A stretch of DNA of 44,536 nt from an uncultured Acetatifactor sp. (GCA_910586835.1 CAJUJU010000028.1:1-44536), one strand, 5' to 3'. Counted from the first letter of the stretch, positions 1 through 7,046 are shown. Notes: generated by a model from the sequence alone, not told the origin. Program-made: numbers and translations.

Positions 1-1589
1 TGCTTTACTGCCAAACTCTCCGGCTTCATTGTCAAAGCATAATCGCCCAACAGATGTATCAGCGTTTCGCAAAACGTACTTTTTCCGTTTCGTGTGGTAC
101 TTCCATAGAGGATAAAACAAGTTTCCTGCTCTGTGTTCCCTGTCAATGAAAGTCCTGCTATCTTTTGGAGATACGATATTTTCTCCTTATCGTCCTGCAT
201 GATTTCCAAAAGAAATTTCTTCCAATCTTTGCAATTGGCAGCAGGATCATATTCAGCATTACATATCTTTGAAAGTAGCATATCAGGGCTGTGGTTCAAG
301 AATACCGGCTTATCACTGGACAAGTCCAATGTACCGTTCTGCACATTCAAAAGATAATCATTCACATCCAACTGCTCATTGTTAAAAAAATATACATCCT
401 TGCTATCCTGGAGCATGTTGTTCCGGTTCCTAATGTTACATAACGGTGCCACAGCCTTCAGATATTTACCCTCGGAGTCAATGCTTATCGCATATCTGAC
501 AAGCCCATCTGACAAGGCTTTTGCCGAAGCCCTCGCACTCAACCCCTCAATATCATCAACCCACCGTTTACCGTCATACAGCATAAAATCTTTCCGTGAT
601 GGGTTATATCTGTGCTTGTCCTTAAATACATCCGCAAACAGCCGCCCGAAGCCTTTATCTGATGTTTCATAGCGTTCAGCGTGTAAATCCCTTAATACCT
701 GTTCTAAATGCTTGCTCTGCTGCCCTTGCACCTTGGGTATGTCGCATTTCGCTACATCCTTCCTTGCGGTTTCTTTAACGGCGTCTTTGTAGAATGCGTC
801 ATCAATCAGTTTATGCAGATCCTCTTTTGTATGGGATTTCATGTAGTCACTGATATCTCCTTTTGGAGGTACTTCTGGCGGTATAATCATCCTTGCAGTT
901 CCAACTGTATTTAGCAATGCCGTAATGCGTTCCGCATCCGCAATTCCTGCACTGTCATTATCTCCAAACACAAGGAATCTGCCGCCTTTTAAATATGGCA
1001 ATAGTTTTTCCTTGAATGTATTGGTACCGCCACAAGTGAAGCTTATAAAGCCATTTCTCCATAGCACTTTCGTATCTTTTTCACCTTCCGTATAGCATAC
1101 CAGGCTCCCATTGCTAACTGCATCTTTAACATCTTTCAGATGGCCGTTACAAAAAACCGCACATGTTGTATCAATCCCATCGGTTCCCTTAATTACATGC
1201 TTGCCGTTTCTGATGCCTCTTGGAAAACCTTGCTTCTCTTTATCTTTCATGCGAAAATGTGAGCACAAATATTTTTCTGTCACAAAATCGTACATCCTAT
1301 ATTCATCTTCAGTATTGTAGTAAAGGAATTTTTCAAATGGTGTAAACTCTTCACCGCCAACTTTATCCTGCCATAACCCAGCATCTTTCTTTAACTGGCG
1401 GTAAATACTACCGCAGACAGAACAATAGCTTATTGGGTAGCCGTTGCGCCCCATTTTGAGCGATGCTGACGGCATTGTATCGTTGTGGTATAAGCAGTTA
1501 AAAACAATGCCGTTTCCGTTCCTCCTAACTTTGGAGCTATGCATTTTAACATATTTCTCTAATTCGTAATATTCTTCTCGTCCTGTCAT
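1..1589 (-). CDS. Primase-helicase of a mobile element (3' part missing)
   Basis: The gene runs off the left window edge; 529 codons are visible. It looks like the replication primase-helicase of a phage or integrative element. From the N-terminus there is a CHC2-like zinc finger (C32, H35, C56, C59), a TOPRIM-like segment (TEGEKD at 167-172, GDND at 209-212), and, close to the edge, a Walker A motif GSTTRNGKS at 496-504 that begins a D5-type superfamily 3 helicase. The remaining helicase motifs lie outside. The start ATG at 1589 overlaps the stop of the upstream small gene (ATGA), so the two are translationally coupled. In this family the protein primes and unwinds element DNA during replication. 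Confidence 0.85.
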   Translation of the reverse strand, partial: MTGREEYYELEKYVKMHSSKVRRNGNGIVFNCLYHNDTMPSASLKMGRNGYPISYCSVCGSIYRQLKKDAGLWQDKVGGEEFTPFEKFLYYNTEDEYRMYDFVTEKYLCSHFRMKDKEKQGFPRGIRNGKHVIKGTDGIDTTCAVFCNGHLKDVKDAVSNGSLVCYTEGEKDTKVLWRNGFISFTCGGTNTFKEKLLPYLKGGRFLVFGDNDSAGIADAERITALLNTVGTARMIIPPEVPPKGDISDYMKSHTKEDLHKLIDDAFYKDAVKETARKDVAKCDIPKVQGQQSKHLEQVLRDLHAERYETSDKGFGRLFADVFKDKHRYNPSRKDFMLYDGKRWVDDIEGLSARASAKALSDGLVRYAISIDSEGKYLKAVAPLCNIRNRNNMLQDSKDVYFFNNEQLDVNDYLLNVQNGTLDLSSDKPVFLNHSPDMLLSKICNAEYDPAANCKDWKKFLLEIMQDDKEKISYLQKIAGLSLTGNTEQETCFILYGSTTRNGKSTFCETLIHLLGDYALTMKPESLAVK

Positions 1590-1780
1590 TCATTCCACCG
1601 CCCCTCTAAAAGACCTCTTATATGTTCGGCTTCTCTATCAAGGGCATCCATTTCTTTCTGTGTGCATCTGTAAAAATATTCATCTCCACTATGTTCTGTC
1701 TGTAACTGTTCCAATATCGCATATCTACGCATTAACTCTTTTTGCTGTTTTTTCAGTCGGTACCTTTTCAAAATATTCAT
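1586..1780 (-). CDS. Small hypothetical protein, helical
   Basis: A 64-residue, strongly charged protein that should be almost entirely alpha-helical (rich in K, R, E, Q with leucines at regular spacing). It contains no motif I recognise. It lies in an operon on the minus strand: its start overlaps the stop of the upstream gene by 4 bases and its stop overlaps the start of the primase gene by 4 bases. That tight coupling and its position suggest an accessory protein of element replication, but the function is unknown. Confidence 0.6.
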   Translation of the reverse strand: MNILKRYRLKKQQKELMRRYAILEQLQTEHSGDEYFYRCTQKEMDALDREAEHIRGLLEGRWNE

Positions 1781-2001
1781 TCTAATGTACCTCCTTTATA
1801 AAGGAAGCCTGTTTCTTCATAGAACTTCTTAGGATAAATCAGATAAGAATATTGTCGGCTCTTTGGTGTCCTGTGGTATGCAATTCCCCAGTTTACCGCA
1901 CCACTTTGGAGCAATAGCCTTACTGTTTGACAATCTACCTTTAATGCTTTAGAAGCGACTGCAACAGGGATATTTGCACATTCAAAAATAGGTTCACTCA
2001 T
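1777..2001 (-). CDS. Small DNA-binding protein, excisionase-like
   Basis: A 74-residue protein whose first 35 residues (IPVAVASKALKVDCQTVRLLLQSG) read like a MerR/excisionase-type helix-turn-helix: a short helix, a turn and a recognition helix, followed by a small beta wing that ends in a YLIYPKKF segment. Proteins of this size and form in integrative elements are usually excisionases or helix-turn-helix regulators. It is coupled to the next gene by a 4-base overlap and follows the small gene upstream by 12 bases. Its exact role, directionality factor or replication regulator, cannot be decided from sequence alone. Confidence 0.6.
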   Translation of the reverse strand: MSEPIFECANIPVAVASKALKVDCQTVRLLLQSGAVNWGIAYHRTPKSRQYSYLIYPKKFYEETGFLYKGGTLE

Positions 2002-2013
2002 ATCATCACCGCC

Positions 2014-2190
2014 TTACTTCCCTGCTGCCAGTTCATCTGTAATCGCTCTAATTTGAGATTTCTTTTCTTCTGAAATTTCATATCGAAGCATACGGCTGAA
2101 TGAACTATCAGCAATTTCCAAACGCTCTGCAACTCTCCACATAGGAACTTTTCTTGATTTGATGTATTCTTTTATTTCCTTGTTACGCAT
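2014..2190 (-). CDS. Small helix-turn-helix regulator
   Basis: A 58-residue protein with a compact helix-turn-helix (residues about 8-40: a helix with KVPMWRVAERL, then IADSSFSRMLR as a likely recognition helix), as in small Cro/XRE-like element regulators. An ATG five codons upstream is in frame, but the ribosome site GGAGG overlaps it; that site lies 8 bases before the ATG chosen here, which decides the start. It is the first gene of the leftward operon and is divergent from the zinc-ribbon gene, so it may bind the symmetric promoter region between them (inference). Confidence 0.6.
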   Translation of the reverse strand: MRNKEIKEYIKSRKVPMWRVAERLEIADSSFSRMLRYEISEEKKSQIRAITDELAAGK

Positions 2191-2221
2191 CCTATTTACC
2201 TCCATAATATACTTAAAAATA

Positions 2222-2336
2222 TTGACACTTCCTTATCGCAATGTTAAAATGTCTACATCATCAATATTAACAAACTGTATTCGATTTGTATATTTGCACT
2301 TTGTTATCAGTATTTTTTTAAGAAAGGAAGTGTCAA
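2222..2336. promoter_or_regulatory. Divergent promoter region with perfect 13-bp inverted repeat
   Basis: The sequence TTGACACTTCCTT at 2222-2234 recurs as an exact inverted copy at 2324-2336. Each arm starts with a consensus -35 box (TTGACA) pointing into the region. On the plus strand TTGACA (2222-2227) is followed after 17 bases by TAAAAT (2245-2250), a good promoter for the rightward gene. On the minus strand the other arm has less convincing -10 candidates. The arms are plausible operators for one of the flanking small regulators. Confidence 0.55.
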
Positions 2337-2345
2337 CATAATATA

Positions 2346-3302
2346 ATGGACGATGCTAAAACTATAAAAGACGTATACGACCATTGGAATATTCCATACC
2401 AAAGAGGCAAAGATGGCGAATATGTTGAAGAAATCCACTTAGTAGTCACTGATACGGGCTATATAAATTATCTGGATGATGAAAGTATCTTTTACGATAA
2501 TTCCTATCCAATGGAAGAATTGTTTTGTTTTGGAGATATAATAATTGAATTTTCAAATTCTATCAGAGATGCAATAAAAATAATAGAAATGTTTGAAATT
2601 TATTCAAAAAAATATCATCAGCCTAATACAGAATTTGTAATAGAATGTTATAATGCGTTTCGAGAGTTAGGTTATTCCGATTTAGTCACAAGATGTATTG
2701 TCAACGGCGTACTTATATCGTTATATCATGATAATACTTTTGACAAATTTAATTTTCGAGAATATTTCGTATTATGGGTTTGCGTAAATCCTTTAAAAAT
2801 ACTTTCCGAAGAACACTATATGCCAGATGCATTTGCAAAAGTAACATTTTGGGAAGACCATACTGGAACTATTCAATTATGCTATTCAGAATTTGAAAAT
2901 TACTCTTTACAAGTATTAGATGCTATTTATGCCAGAAAAAATAACGTTAAATTTCATAAGTGCTCATACTGCAATGGTTATTTTATTGAAAAAAACGGAA
3001 ATAACAAAAAATTCTGCTCTAACTGCAAGAATATTCATAGCGACTTAAAATCTGATGATTTCAGAAAGGAATACCGAAAAGCATATAAAACTATGCAGCA
3101 AAGAGCAAAGCGATATGAAAACTCTGGAAAAGATTATTTTGAATATTCCTCAAAATATAATGAACCCTTTGAAAACGAAGCACTAAGCAAACAAGATTTA
3201 TATAGAGAAAAAGGAGATATAACGGGGTATATAAAGTTTCTAGAAGAATTAAAAACCAAATACAAGCCAACAAAAGGAAGACAGACGAATGAAACTACCT
3301 AA
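2346..3302 (+). CDS. Zinc-ribbon protein of unknown function
   Basis: A 318-residue protein, very A+T-rich compared with the rest of the window, which suggests foreign origin. Residues 1-195 are acidic and helical with no recognised domain. Residues 206-227 hold four cysteines in two CxxC pairs (C206, C209, C224, C227) 14 residues apart, a zinc-ribbon or zinc-finger pattern. The tail (235-318) is lysine-rich and could bind nucleic acid. It sits between a divergent regulator operon and the integrase, the position often taken by element regulators, and ends only 36 bases before the integrase, so the two may share a transcript. I do not recognise a function. Confidence 0.7.
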   Translation: MDDAKTIKDVYDHWNIPYQRGKDGEYVEEIHLVVTDTGYINYLDDESIFYDNSYPMEELFCFGDIIIEFSNSIRDAIKIIEMFEIYSKKYHQPNTEFVIECYNAFRELGYSDLVTRCIVNGVLISLYHDNTFDKFNFREYFVLWVCVNPLKILSEEHYMPDAFAKVTFWEDHTGTIQLCYSEFENYSLQVLDAIYARKNNVKFHKCSYCNGYFIEKNGNNKKFCSNCKNIHSDLKSDDFRKEYRKAYKTMQQRAKRYENSGKDYFEYSSKYNEPFENEALSKQDLYREKGDITGYIKFLEELKTKYKPTKGRQTNETT

Positions 3303-3338
3303 TAGCTTTGGCTCTGTCTATAGAAAGGAAGTGATCTA

Positions 3339-4541
3339 ATGGCGTTATTAAAGTGTCCAGAGTGCAAACACGATGTATCAGACAAAGCCGCCGCTTGCCC
3401 TCATTGCGGCTACCCTATGAACAGCCCCACCAGTACGAAACCTCGTGTCCGAAATGGCAGACCAACAAAATTCCCGAATGGCTATGGCTGTATTTATAAA
3501 TTGTCTGGTAAGCGGCGCAAACCTTTTGCTGTGCGAAAGACAGACAAATGGATTATTGACCCTGTTACTGGCAAAGCAAAGCAAACATATATTAATATCG
3601 GATATTATTCCACACGCGAAGAAGCCATGATTGCTTTGGCAAATTATAATGAGAATCCCTACGACATCAAGGCAGACAGCATCACATTCGCAGAAGTGTA
3701 TGAAAAATGGAGCGAGGGCTACTTCCCCACTCTCTCCAATTCATCCAGCGTCAGAACTGTTAAAGCGGCTTATTCTTATTGTAACGGACTTTATGATATG
3801 AGGATGAAGGACATAAGGGTATCACATCTGGAAGGTACTGTCTTAAATGCAGATGTCGGCGACAGTACAAAGGGCAGAATCAAAAGCCTATTCAATATGA
3901 TGTATAAATACGCTGTGGCACACGACATTGTAGAAAAGGACTATGCCTCCGTGATGTTTGCGAATGGAAATCCTATCAAGCGTGAAAGCATAAAAGAAGT
4001 CATACCGTTTACCGATGAAGAAGTAATGCAATTATGGAATAATAAAGATACCATTCCCTTCACAGATATGATATTGATAGGAATCTACAGCGGATGGAGG
4101 CCGCAGGAGCTATCTATACTGAAGATTACAGATATTGACCTGGAAGCCGGAACCATGAAAGGCGGATTGAAAACAGATGCCGGGAAGAACAGGATTGTCC
4201 CCATCCACTCTGTCATAAAACCGTTAATTGAAAACCGTATGAAAGAAGCTACGGCTCTTCAGTCCGGATACCTTTTCAATGACCAAAACGGTCAACAAGG
4301 AACATACATGACATACGATAAATACCGTAAGCGGTTCCAGAAGGTTATGGGCAGATTAAAGCTAAAGCACCGCCCTCATGAAACCAGGCATACTTTCATA
4401 ACCAAAGCCAAGGCCTGTAACATGGATGAATATATCTTAAAACTGATTGTCGGACATTCCATCGAGGATATTACCGAAAAAGTATATACACATAGAACCA
4501 TGGAGCAGCTTCGAAACGAAATCGAGAAAATAACAAAATAA
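3339..4541 (+). CDS. Tyrosine integrase with N-terminal zinc ribbon
   Basis: A 400-residue site-specific recombinase that would integrate and excise this element. Residues 1-27 form a zinc ribbon (CPEC at 6-9, CPHC at 20-23), an extra fused in front of the usual AP2-like arm-binding region (about 45-105). Residues 113-205 are the SAM-like core-binding domain. The catalytic domain shows the full set: R254 (SGWRPQE), K278, H347 and R350 (HETRH), H373 (VGHS) and nucleophile Y383 (VYTH). Length is normal for Tn916/phage-type integrases. A GGAAG ribosome site lies 7 bases before the ATG. All catalytic residues are present, so it should be active. Confidence 0.93.
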   Translation: MALLKCPECKHDVSDKAAACPHCGYPMNSPTSTKPRVRNGRPTKFPNGYGCIYKLSGKRRKPFAVRKTDKWIIDPVTGKAKQTYINIGYYSTREEAMIALANYNENPYDIKADSITFAEVYEKWSEGYFPTLSNSSSVRTVKAAYSYCNGLYDMRMKDIRVSHLEGTVLNADVGDSTKGRIKSLFNMMYKYAVAHDIVEKDYASVMFANGNPIKRESIKEVIPFTDEEVMQLWNNKDTIPFTDMILIGIYSGWRPQELSILKITDIDLEAGTMKGGLKTDAGKNRIVPIHSVIKPLIENRMKEATALQSGYLFNDQNGQQGTYMTYDKYRKRFQKVMGRLKLKHRPHETRHTFITKAKACNMDEYILKLIVGHSIEDITEKVYTHRTMEQLRNEIEKITK

Positions 4542-4544
4542 TCC

Positions 4545-4573
4545 TAGACATGCAAAAAATGTCATGATATAGT
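4545..4573 (+). promoter_or_regulatory. Promoter of the type I toxin mRNA
   Basis: TAGACA (4545-4550), a 17-base spacer and TATAGT (4568-4573) lie just after the integrase stop codon. Transcription would start near 4580, giving a toxin leader of about 90 bases, which is typical for type I toxin mRNAs. Confidence 0.55.
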
Positions 4574-4602
4574 ACTTTTATGGGAAAGTCATAGAGCCAA
4601 AG

Positions 4603-4666
4603 GCGGCTCTTACCCTCTTGTGTTTCGGAGGGTTCAAGTAGCCCTCCAGACGAGAGAAAGGAGGGC
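4603..4666 (+). promoter_or_regulatory. Structured toxin leader masking the ribosome site
   Basis: GCCCTCC at 4641-4647 is an exact complement of the toxin Shine-Dalgarno stretch GGAGGGC at 4660-4666, and it can instead pair with GGAGGG at 4627-4632. These are mutually exclusive hairpins. In addition, GCGGCTCTtACCCTC at 4603-4617 is complementary to GAGGGTAGAGCCGC at 4829-4842 near the 3' end of the mRNA, with one bulged base. Such 5'-3' pairing keeps full-length type I toxin mRNAs silent in known systems. Confidence 0.6.
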
Positions 4667-4667
4667 G

Positions 4668-4766
4668 ATGCCAATGATTACATATTCTGATTTGATTCAG
4701 ACAGGTATCTTCATTGTAGCCCTGATTGGATTGTGTTACACAATCTTTCAGGGAAAAAAGAAATAG
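4668..4766 (+). CDS. Type I toxin peptide (holin-like, TxpA/Fst type)
   Basis: A 32-residue peptide starting MPMITYSDLIQTG, with one hydrophobic membrane span (about residues 8-27, GIFIVALIGLCYTIF) and a cationic tail GKKK. This is the layout of the small holin-like toxins of Firmicutes type I systems, which insert in the cytoplasmic membrane. An AAAGGAGG site lies 3-4 bases before the first ATG; the second ATG at 4674 gives a 30-residue peptide with a better distance of 9-10 bases, so either may be used. The gene is followed by an inverted repeat that serves as terminator of an opposing RNA, and promoters flank the locus on both sides. It is adjacent to the integrase, where it could stabilise the element. 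Confidence 0.7.
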   Translation: MPMITYSDLIQTGIFIVALIGLCYTIFQGKKK

Positions 4767-4860
4767 CCGCCACTATTCGCAGTAGTGACGGCTGACCCGG
4801 CTTCTGGCTGGGGAGGTAAGTTTACTCGGAGGGTAGAGCCGCTTCTATGGCTTTTCCCTA
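4751..4860 (-). ncRNA. Antisense RNA antitoxin of the type I system
   Basis: On the minus strand a promoter at 4866-4894 would start an RNA near 4860. About 70-95 bases later the RNA meets a hairpin (AGCCGTCACTA / TAGTGGCGGCT, 4793-4765, one mismatch) followed by the T-rich run ATTTCTTTTTT (4764-4754), a standard intrinsic terminator. The RNA of about 105 bases is fully complementary to the 3' part of the toxin mRNA, including its last four codons. This is the txpA/ratA arrangement. The toxin mRNA itself probably ends at AGCC...GGCTTTT (4837-4854). Confidence 0.6.
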
Positions 4861-4865
4861 TGTCT

Positions 4866-4894
4866 AATATACCACGTCTGGTAGCAGGATTCAA
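4866..4894 (-). promoter_or_regulatory. Promoter of the antitoxin RNA
   Basis: Read on the minus strand: TTGAAT (4894-4889), 17-base spacer, TATATT (4871-4866). It faces the toxin promoter across the locus. Confidence 0.6.
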
Positions 4895-5374
4895 GAAAAA
4901 AATCAAAATCTTTATTGGGATTGCGCAGAATTGTGCCGCCGCAGGAAGTTGCGATAGGCTTTTCCGCTTTCCAGAATGCCCTACAAGCCCTCTTATCGAC
5001 TAAAACATTACAAGCCCGATATTGGGCATATGCGGCTTTTAAAAGAGGATTCTGCTTCGGCCATACTGTCAACCATTTGGGAGCCAGTTGGCTTTCCTCA
5101 CATATGAAGAATGTTTATTTCATTGGCTTCATATGTCTCACATACGAAAATCTTTCCCCAACAGGATGGGGAAAACTAAGCACTTAAACGAATTTCGTTT
5201 TAGGGGAATTATGTTCTCCTATCAGTAATTGGTTTTGCCTCAACGCAAGATTTCGTCTGGCTCTCATCTCATCTGAGCTTCGTCCGTTTTTCGGATGAAC
5301 TTGTAATAGGATGTTCTATTTTGGAACCTCCTTGCGTCCCCACTTGTTGGGAAAGCTATTTTGTAAAAAAGATA
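4895..5374. other. Non-coding stretch with clustered inverted repeats
   Basis: No convincing gene lies here; open frames lack ribosome sites. Between 5100 and 5301 there are five hairpins in a row: ACATATGAAG/CTTCATATGT (5100-5136, perfect 10 bp), TTTCCCC/GGGGAAA (5153-5174, perfect), TTAAACGAA/TTCGTTTTA (5184-5202), AGGGGAAT/GTTCTCCT (5202-5220) and TTCGTCCG/CGGATGAA (near 5279-5300). Only a structural role can be proposed: an oriT or single-strand origin, a structured RNA, or recombinase binding sites. Confidence 0.4.
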
Positions 5375-5403
5375 TTGACTTTTGCGCGCCCATAATTTAC
5401 AAT
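5375..5403 (+). promoter_or_regulatory. Promoter of the ribbon-helix-helix gene
   Basis: TTGACT (5375-5380), 17-base spacer, TACAAT (5398-5403), 37 bases before the ATG of the next gene. Confidence 0.6.
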
Positions 5404-5440
5404 GATTTATGCGAGGACATAAAAAGTGAGGTGATAATAC

Positions 5441-5623
5441 ATGAGTCCACGTACAGGCAGACCACCTTTACAAGAACAGTCCAGAAAAGAAAAGCTGAAT
5501 ATAAGGCTGACAGAAAAGGAAAAATCAGACATTGATTATTGTTCCGAAAAACTGAATCTTTCTAGGACAGACACGATAATGAAAGGAATTGGTCTAATAA
5601 AACAGCAATTGGATAAAAAATAG
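5441..5623 (+). CDS. Ribbon-helix-helix (Arc/CopG-like) DNA-binding protein
   Basis: A 60-residue protein with a basic N-terminal arm (residues 1-18, PRTGRPP...) and a ribbon-helix-helix core: the strand KLNIRLTEKE (about 20-29), helix A (about 30-39) and helix B beginning at LSRTDTIMKG (about 42-51). Such proteins act as dimers and bind operator DNA through the strand; on mobile elements they are antitoxins, copy-number repressors or relaxosome (MobC-like) proteins. No toxin gene is fused or overlapping, and no relaxase is in the window, so I cannot choose. Its promoter lies just upstream and its stop is followed by small inverted repeats. The structured region before it may be its target (inference). 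Confidence 0.75.
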   Translation: MSPRTGRPPLQEQSRKEKLNIRLTEKEKSDIDYCSEKLNLSRTDTIMKGIGLIKQQLDKK

Positions 5624-5709
5624 AGATTGCCGCCGCTACCAACGAATGCAATCCCTATTATCCACACCAGAGGTTTCCCACTGATAAATCTGATTATATC
5701 AGGTTCGGA

Positions 5710-5748
5710 AGCCTCTTTCAAGAAATTTTTCAAAGGAGGCTATTTTTT
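5710..5748 (+). promoter_or_regulatory. Terminator-like hairpin containing a ribosome site
   Basis: AGCCTC (5710-5715) pairs with GAGGCT (5736-5741), reinforced by inner CTTT/AAAG pairing, and a T-run follows at 5743-5748. The 3' arm is also the Shine-Dalgarno sequence (AAAGGAGG) of the next gene, whose ATG is at 5749. The element could both end upstream transcripts and mask translation of the small-gene chain. Confidence 0.5.
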
Positions 5749-6084
5749 ATGACAAACGAAGAAAAGGACAAGATTTTGCAGGAGATGCACAACTGCATCT
5801 TGAGCAAGAAGCCGTGGAGAGGGCTTAAGAGGGGCATAAAGGTGATGGAGAAAAGCCTTTACCGCTACCGTGCATGGCTTCATGAAGCAGTAAAAATCAA
5901 TATGCCGTGGGAAGATTCTTTTGAGTTTTCCGACTTTGCCGCCCGTCTTAGGCCGGAGGTTGCTATTGATTTAGCTTTCCGTTTGGGTTATCTGTACGGC
6001 AACGGCACATTAAAGCCGGATGAAGAGGACGAGATATCAGGTTCCCCGACACGTTGGGCGAGGGAGGGTGAACAGAATGGATGA
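5749..6084 (+). CDS. Hypothetical protein, first gene of the small-gene chain
   Basis: A 111-residue protein that is helical and basic in its first half (ILSKKPWRGLKRGIKVMEKS) and acidic near the C-terminus (KPDEEDE). No domain is recognised. A strong AAGGAGG ribosome site sits 9 bases before the ATG but inside a terminator-like hairpin. The last codons overlap the start of the next gene by 8 bases, which makes this the head of a translationally coupled chain that runs to 7594. Function unknown. Confidence 0.65.
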   Translation: MTNEEKDKILQEMHNCILSKKPWRGLKRGIKVMEKSLYRYRAWLHEAVKINMPWEDSFEFSDFAARLRPEVAIDLAFRLGYLYGNGTLKPDEEDEISGSPTRWAREGEQNG

Positions 6085-6379
6085 ATTTGCAATCAGAAAG
6101 ACCCTTGCAGACCAGCTTTTTAAGATTATTGCCGAGAATGGATGGAGTAATTGCGCAGCGGCGGACTTTATGGGAATCAGCCGGAACGAACTTTTCGGGA
6201 TTCTGAACCAGAAAAAGGATATCCGGCTTTCCACTCTCTCCCTGATTGCTGCCGGAGTGGGCAGACCCATAGCCGCCCTTATCTGCCCGGAAACGGCACA
6301 GCGGTTTGACAATGTTGAAGCAATCCGCAGGATTCAGGCCGATTTGAGGAAATTGCAGAAAGGCGGTGCAGTATGCTGA
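6077..6379 (+). CDS. XRE-like helix-turn-helix regulator
   Basis: A 100-residue protein with a lambda-repressor-like helix-turn-helix at about residues 9-62: NCAAADFMGI (helix 2), SRNELFGILN (recognition helix), then DIRLSTLSLIAAGVG as the packing helix. The tail (70-100) is helical. An in-frame ATG 57 bases upstream is possible, but the GGAGGG site just before 6077 and the overlap with the preceding stop favour this start. It is probably the transcriptional regulator of the small-gene chain, although a promoter it might bind is not identifiable. Confidence 0.7.
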   Translation: MDEFAIRKTLADQLFKIIAENGWSNCAAADFMGISRNELFGILNQKKDIRLSTLSLIAAGVGRPIAALICPETAQRFDNVEAIRRIQADLRKLQKGGAVC

Positions 6380-6528
6380 AAGCAGAGATTCCGAAAGACA
6401 GAAATAAGCTGAAGCAGCAGATCGAAGCTCTGCGGTATCAGATTTCGGTTGATTCAAACGAAAAGGACAAGCAGATTCACGAGAAGGCGCTTCTGACGCT
6501 TGAAGCGGCGATGGAGGGCGTAGCATGA
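6373..6528 (+). CDS. Small coiled-coil protein
   Basis: A 51-residue protein (start MLKAEIPKDRNKLKQQ) made of charged heptad-like helices, likely a short coiled coil. Its ATG overlaps the preceding stop by 7 bases and its own stop overlaps the next start in an ATGA. A GGCGGTG ribosome site sits inside the upstream coding sequence, as for every gene in this chain. No function is recognised; the tight coupling on both sides argues that it is a real gene. Confidence 0.6.
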   Translation: MLKAEIPKDRNKLKQQIEALRYQISVDSNEKDKQIHEKALLTLEAAMEGVA

Positions 6529-7046
6529 AGAAAATCAGAAACATGAACTTTCAGGAGACGAAAGAAGCGTTTTCCAGATGGGAAGTAAAGCATCCACGGC
6601 TTGATGATTTTGACATGAGCGGCTTGACACTGACGCAATGCAGAGAAATAGCAAAAGGAACAGACCCAGAATCTATCGTCGATATGCTGTATGGATTATT
6701 CAATTACGGCTTTATGGCCGGATACAAGCAGTCAGAAGCCGATTTGAAAGCAAGGGTGGATAAGCGCATTCATGATGATATGCACCGCCGCCTTTTGGAA
6801 CTTGTCTATTATCTGCCTTTTGGGTATCATGCAGAGTATTTCTATTATCTTATGGTTTACTCGTTTGAAGATGATGATATACTTGAAGCATTTTTTCCCA
6901 GAAGAATAGCAAAGCCAGCCCTTAAAATCCGGGCGGAACATGAATCCAAAGAAGCAAGGGAAAAGGCAGAGCGTGAGGAAAGAAAAAGGGTAGTGGATGA
7001 AGCCTTGAAGCAATACGAACAGCAGAAAGGCGGTGTAACGGTATGA
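6525..7046 (+). CDS. Hypothetical helical protein in the small-gene chain
   Basis: A 173-residue protein, the largest of the chain. Its N-terminal half is mixed, the region 75-120 is rich in tyrosine and leucine (ELVYYLPFGYHAEYFYYLMV), and the C-terminal 35 residues form a highly charged helix (KEAREKAEREERKR) likely to be a coiled coil. No enzyme motif is visible. It starts in an ATGA overlap with the small coiled-coil gene and ends in another with the first of the four repeated small proteins. Function unknown; co-expression with its neighbours is very likely. Confidence 0.65.
   Translation: MKKIRNMNFQETKEAFSRWEVKHPRLDDFDMSGLTLTQCREIAKGTDPESIVDMLYGLFNYGFMAGYKQSEADLKARVDKRIHDDMHRRLLELVYYLPFGYHAEYFYYLMVYSFEDDDILEAFFPRRIAKPALKIRAEHESKEAREKAEREERKRVVDEALKQYEQQKGGVTV

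Noticed and set aside
4845..5187. Open frames on both strands (75 and 90 codons) in the gap after the antitoxin
   Set aside because: The minus frame would need a TTG start without a ribosome site, the plus frame also has none, and both overlap the inverted-repeat cluster and antitoxin promoter.
5311..5535. Open frame of 74 codons before and over the ribbon-helix-helix gene
   Set aside because: It covers the promoter and a second, clearly better gene in another frame; no ribosome site.
5963..6544. 193-codon minus-strand frame
   Set aside because: It is antisense to three coupled plus-strand genes that have ribosome sites; composition looks like a shadow.
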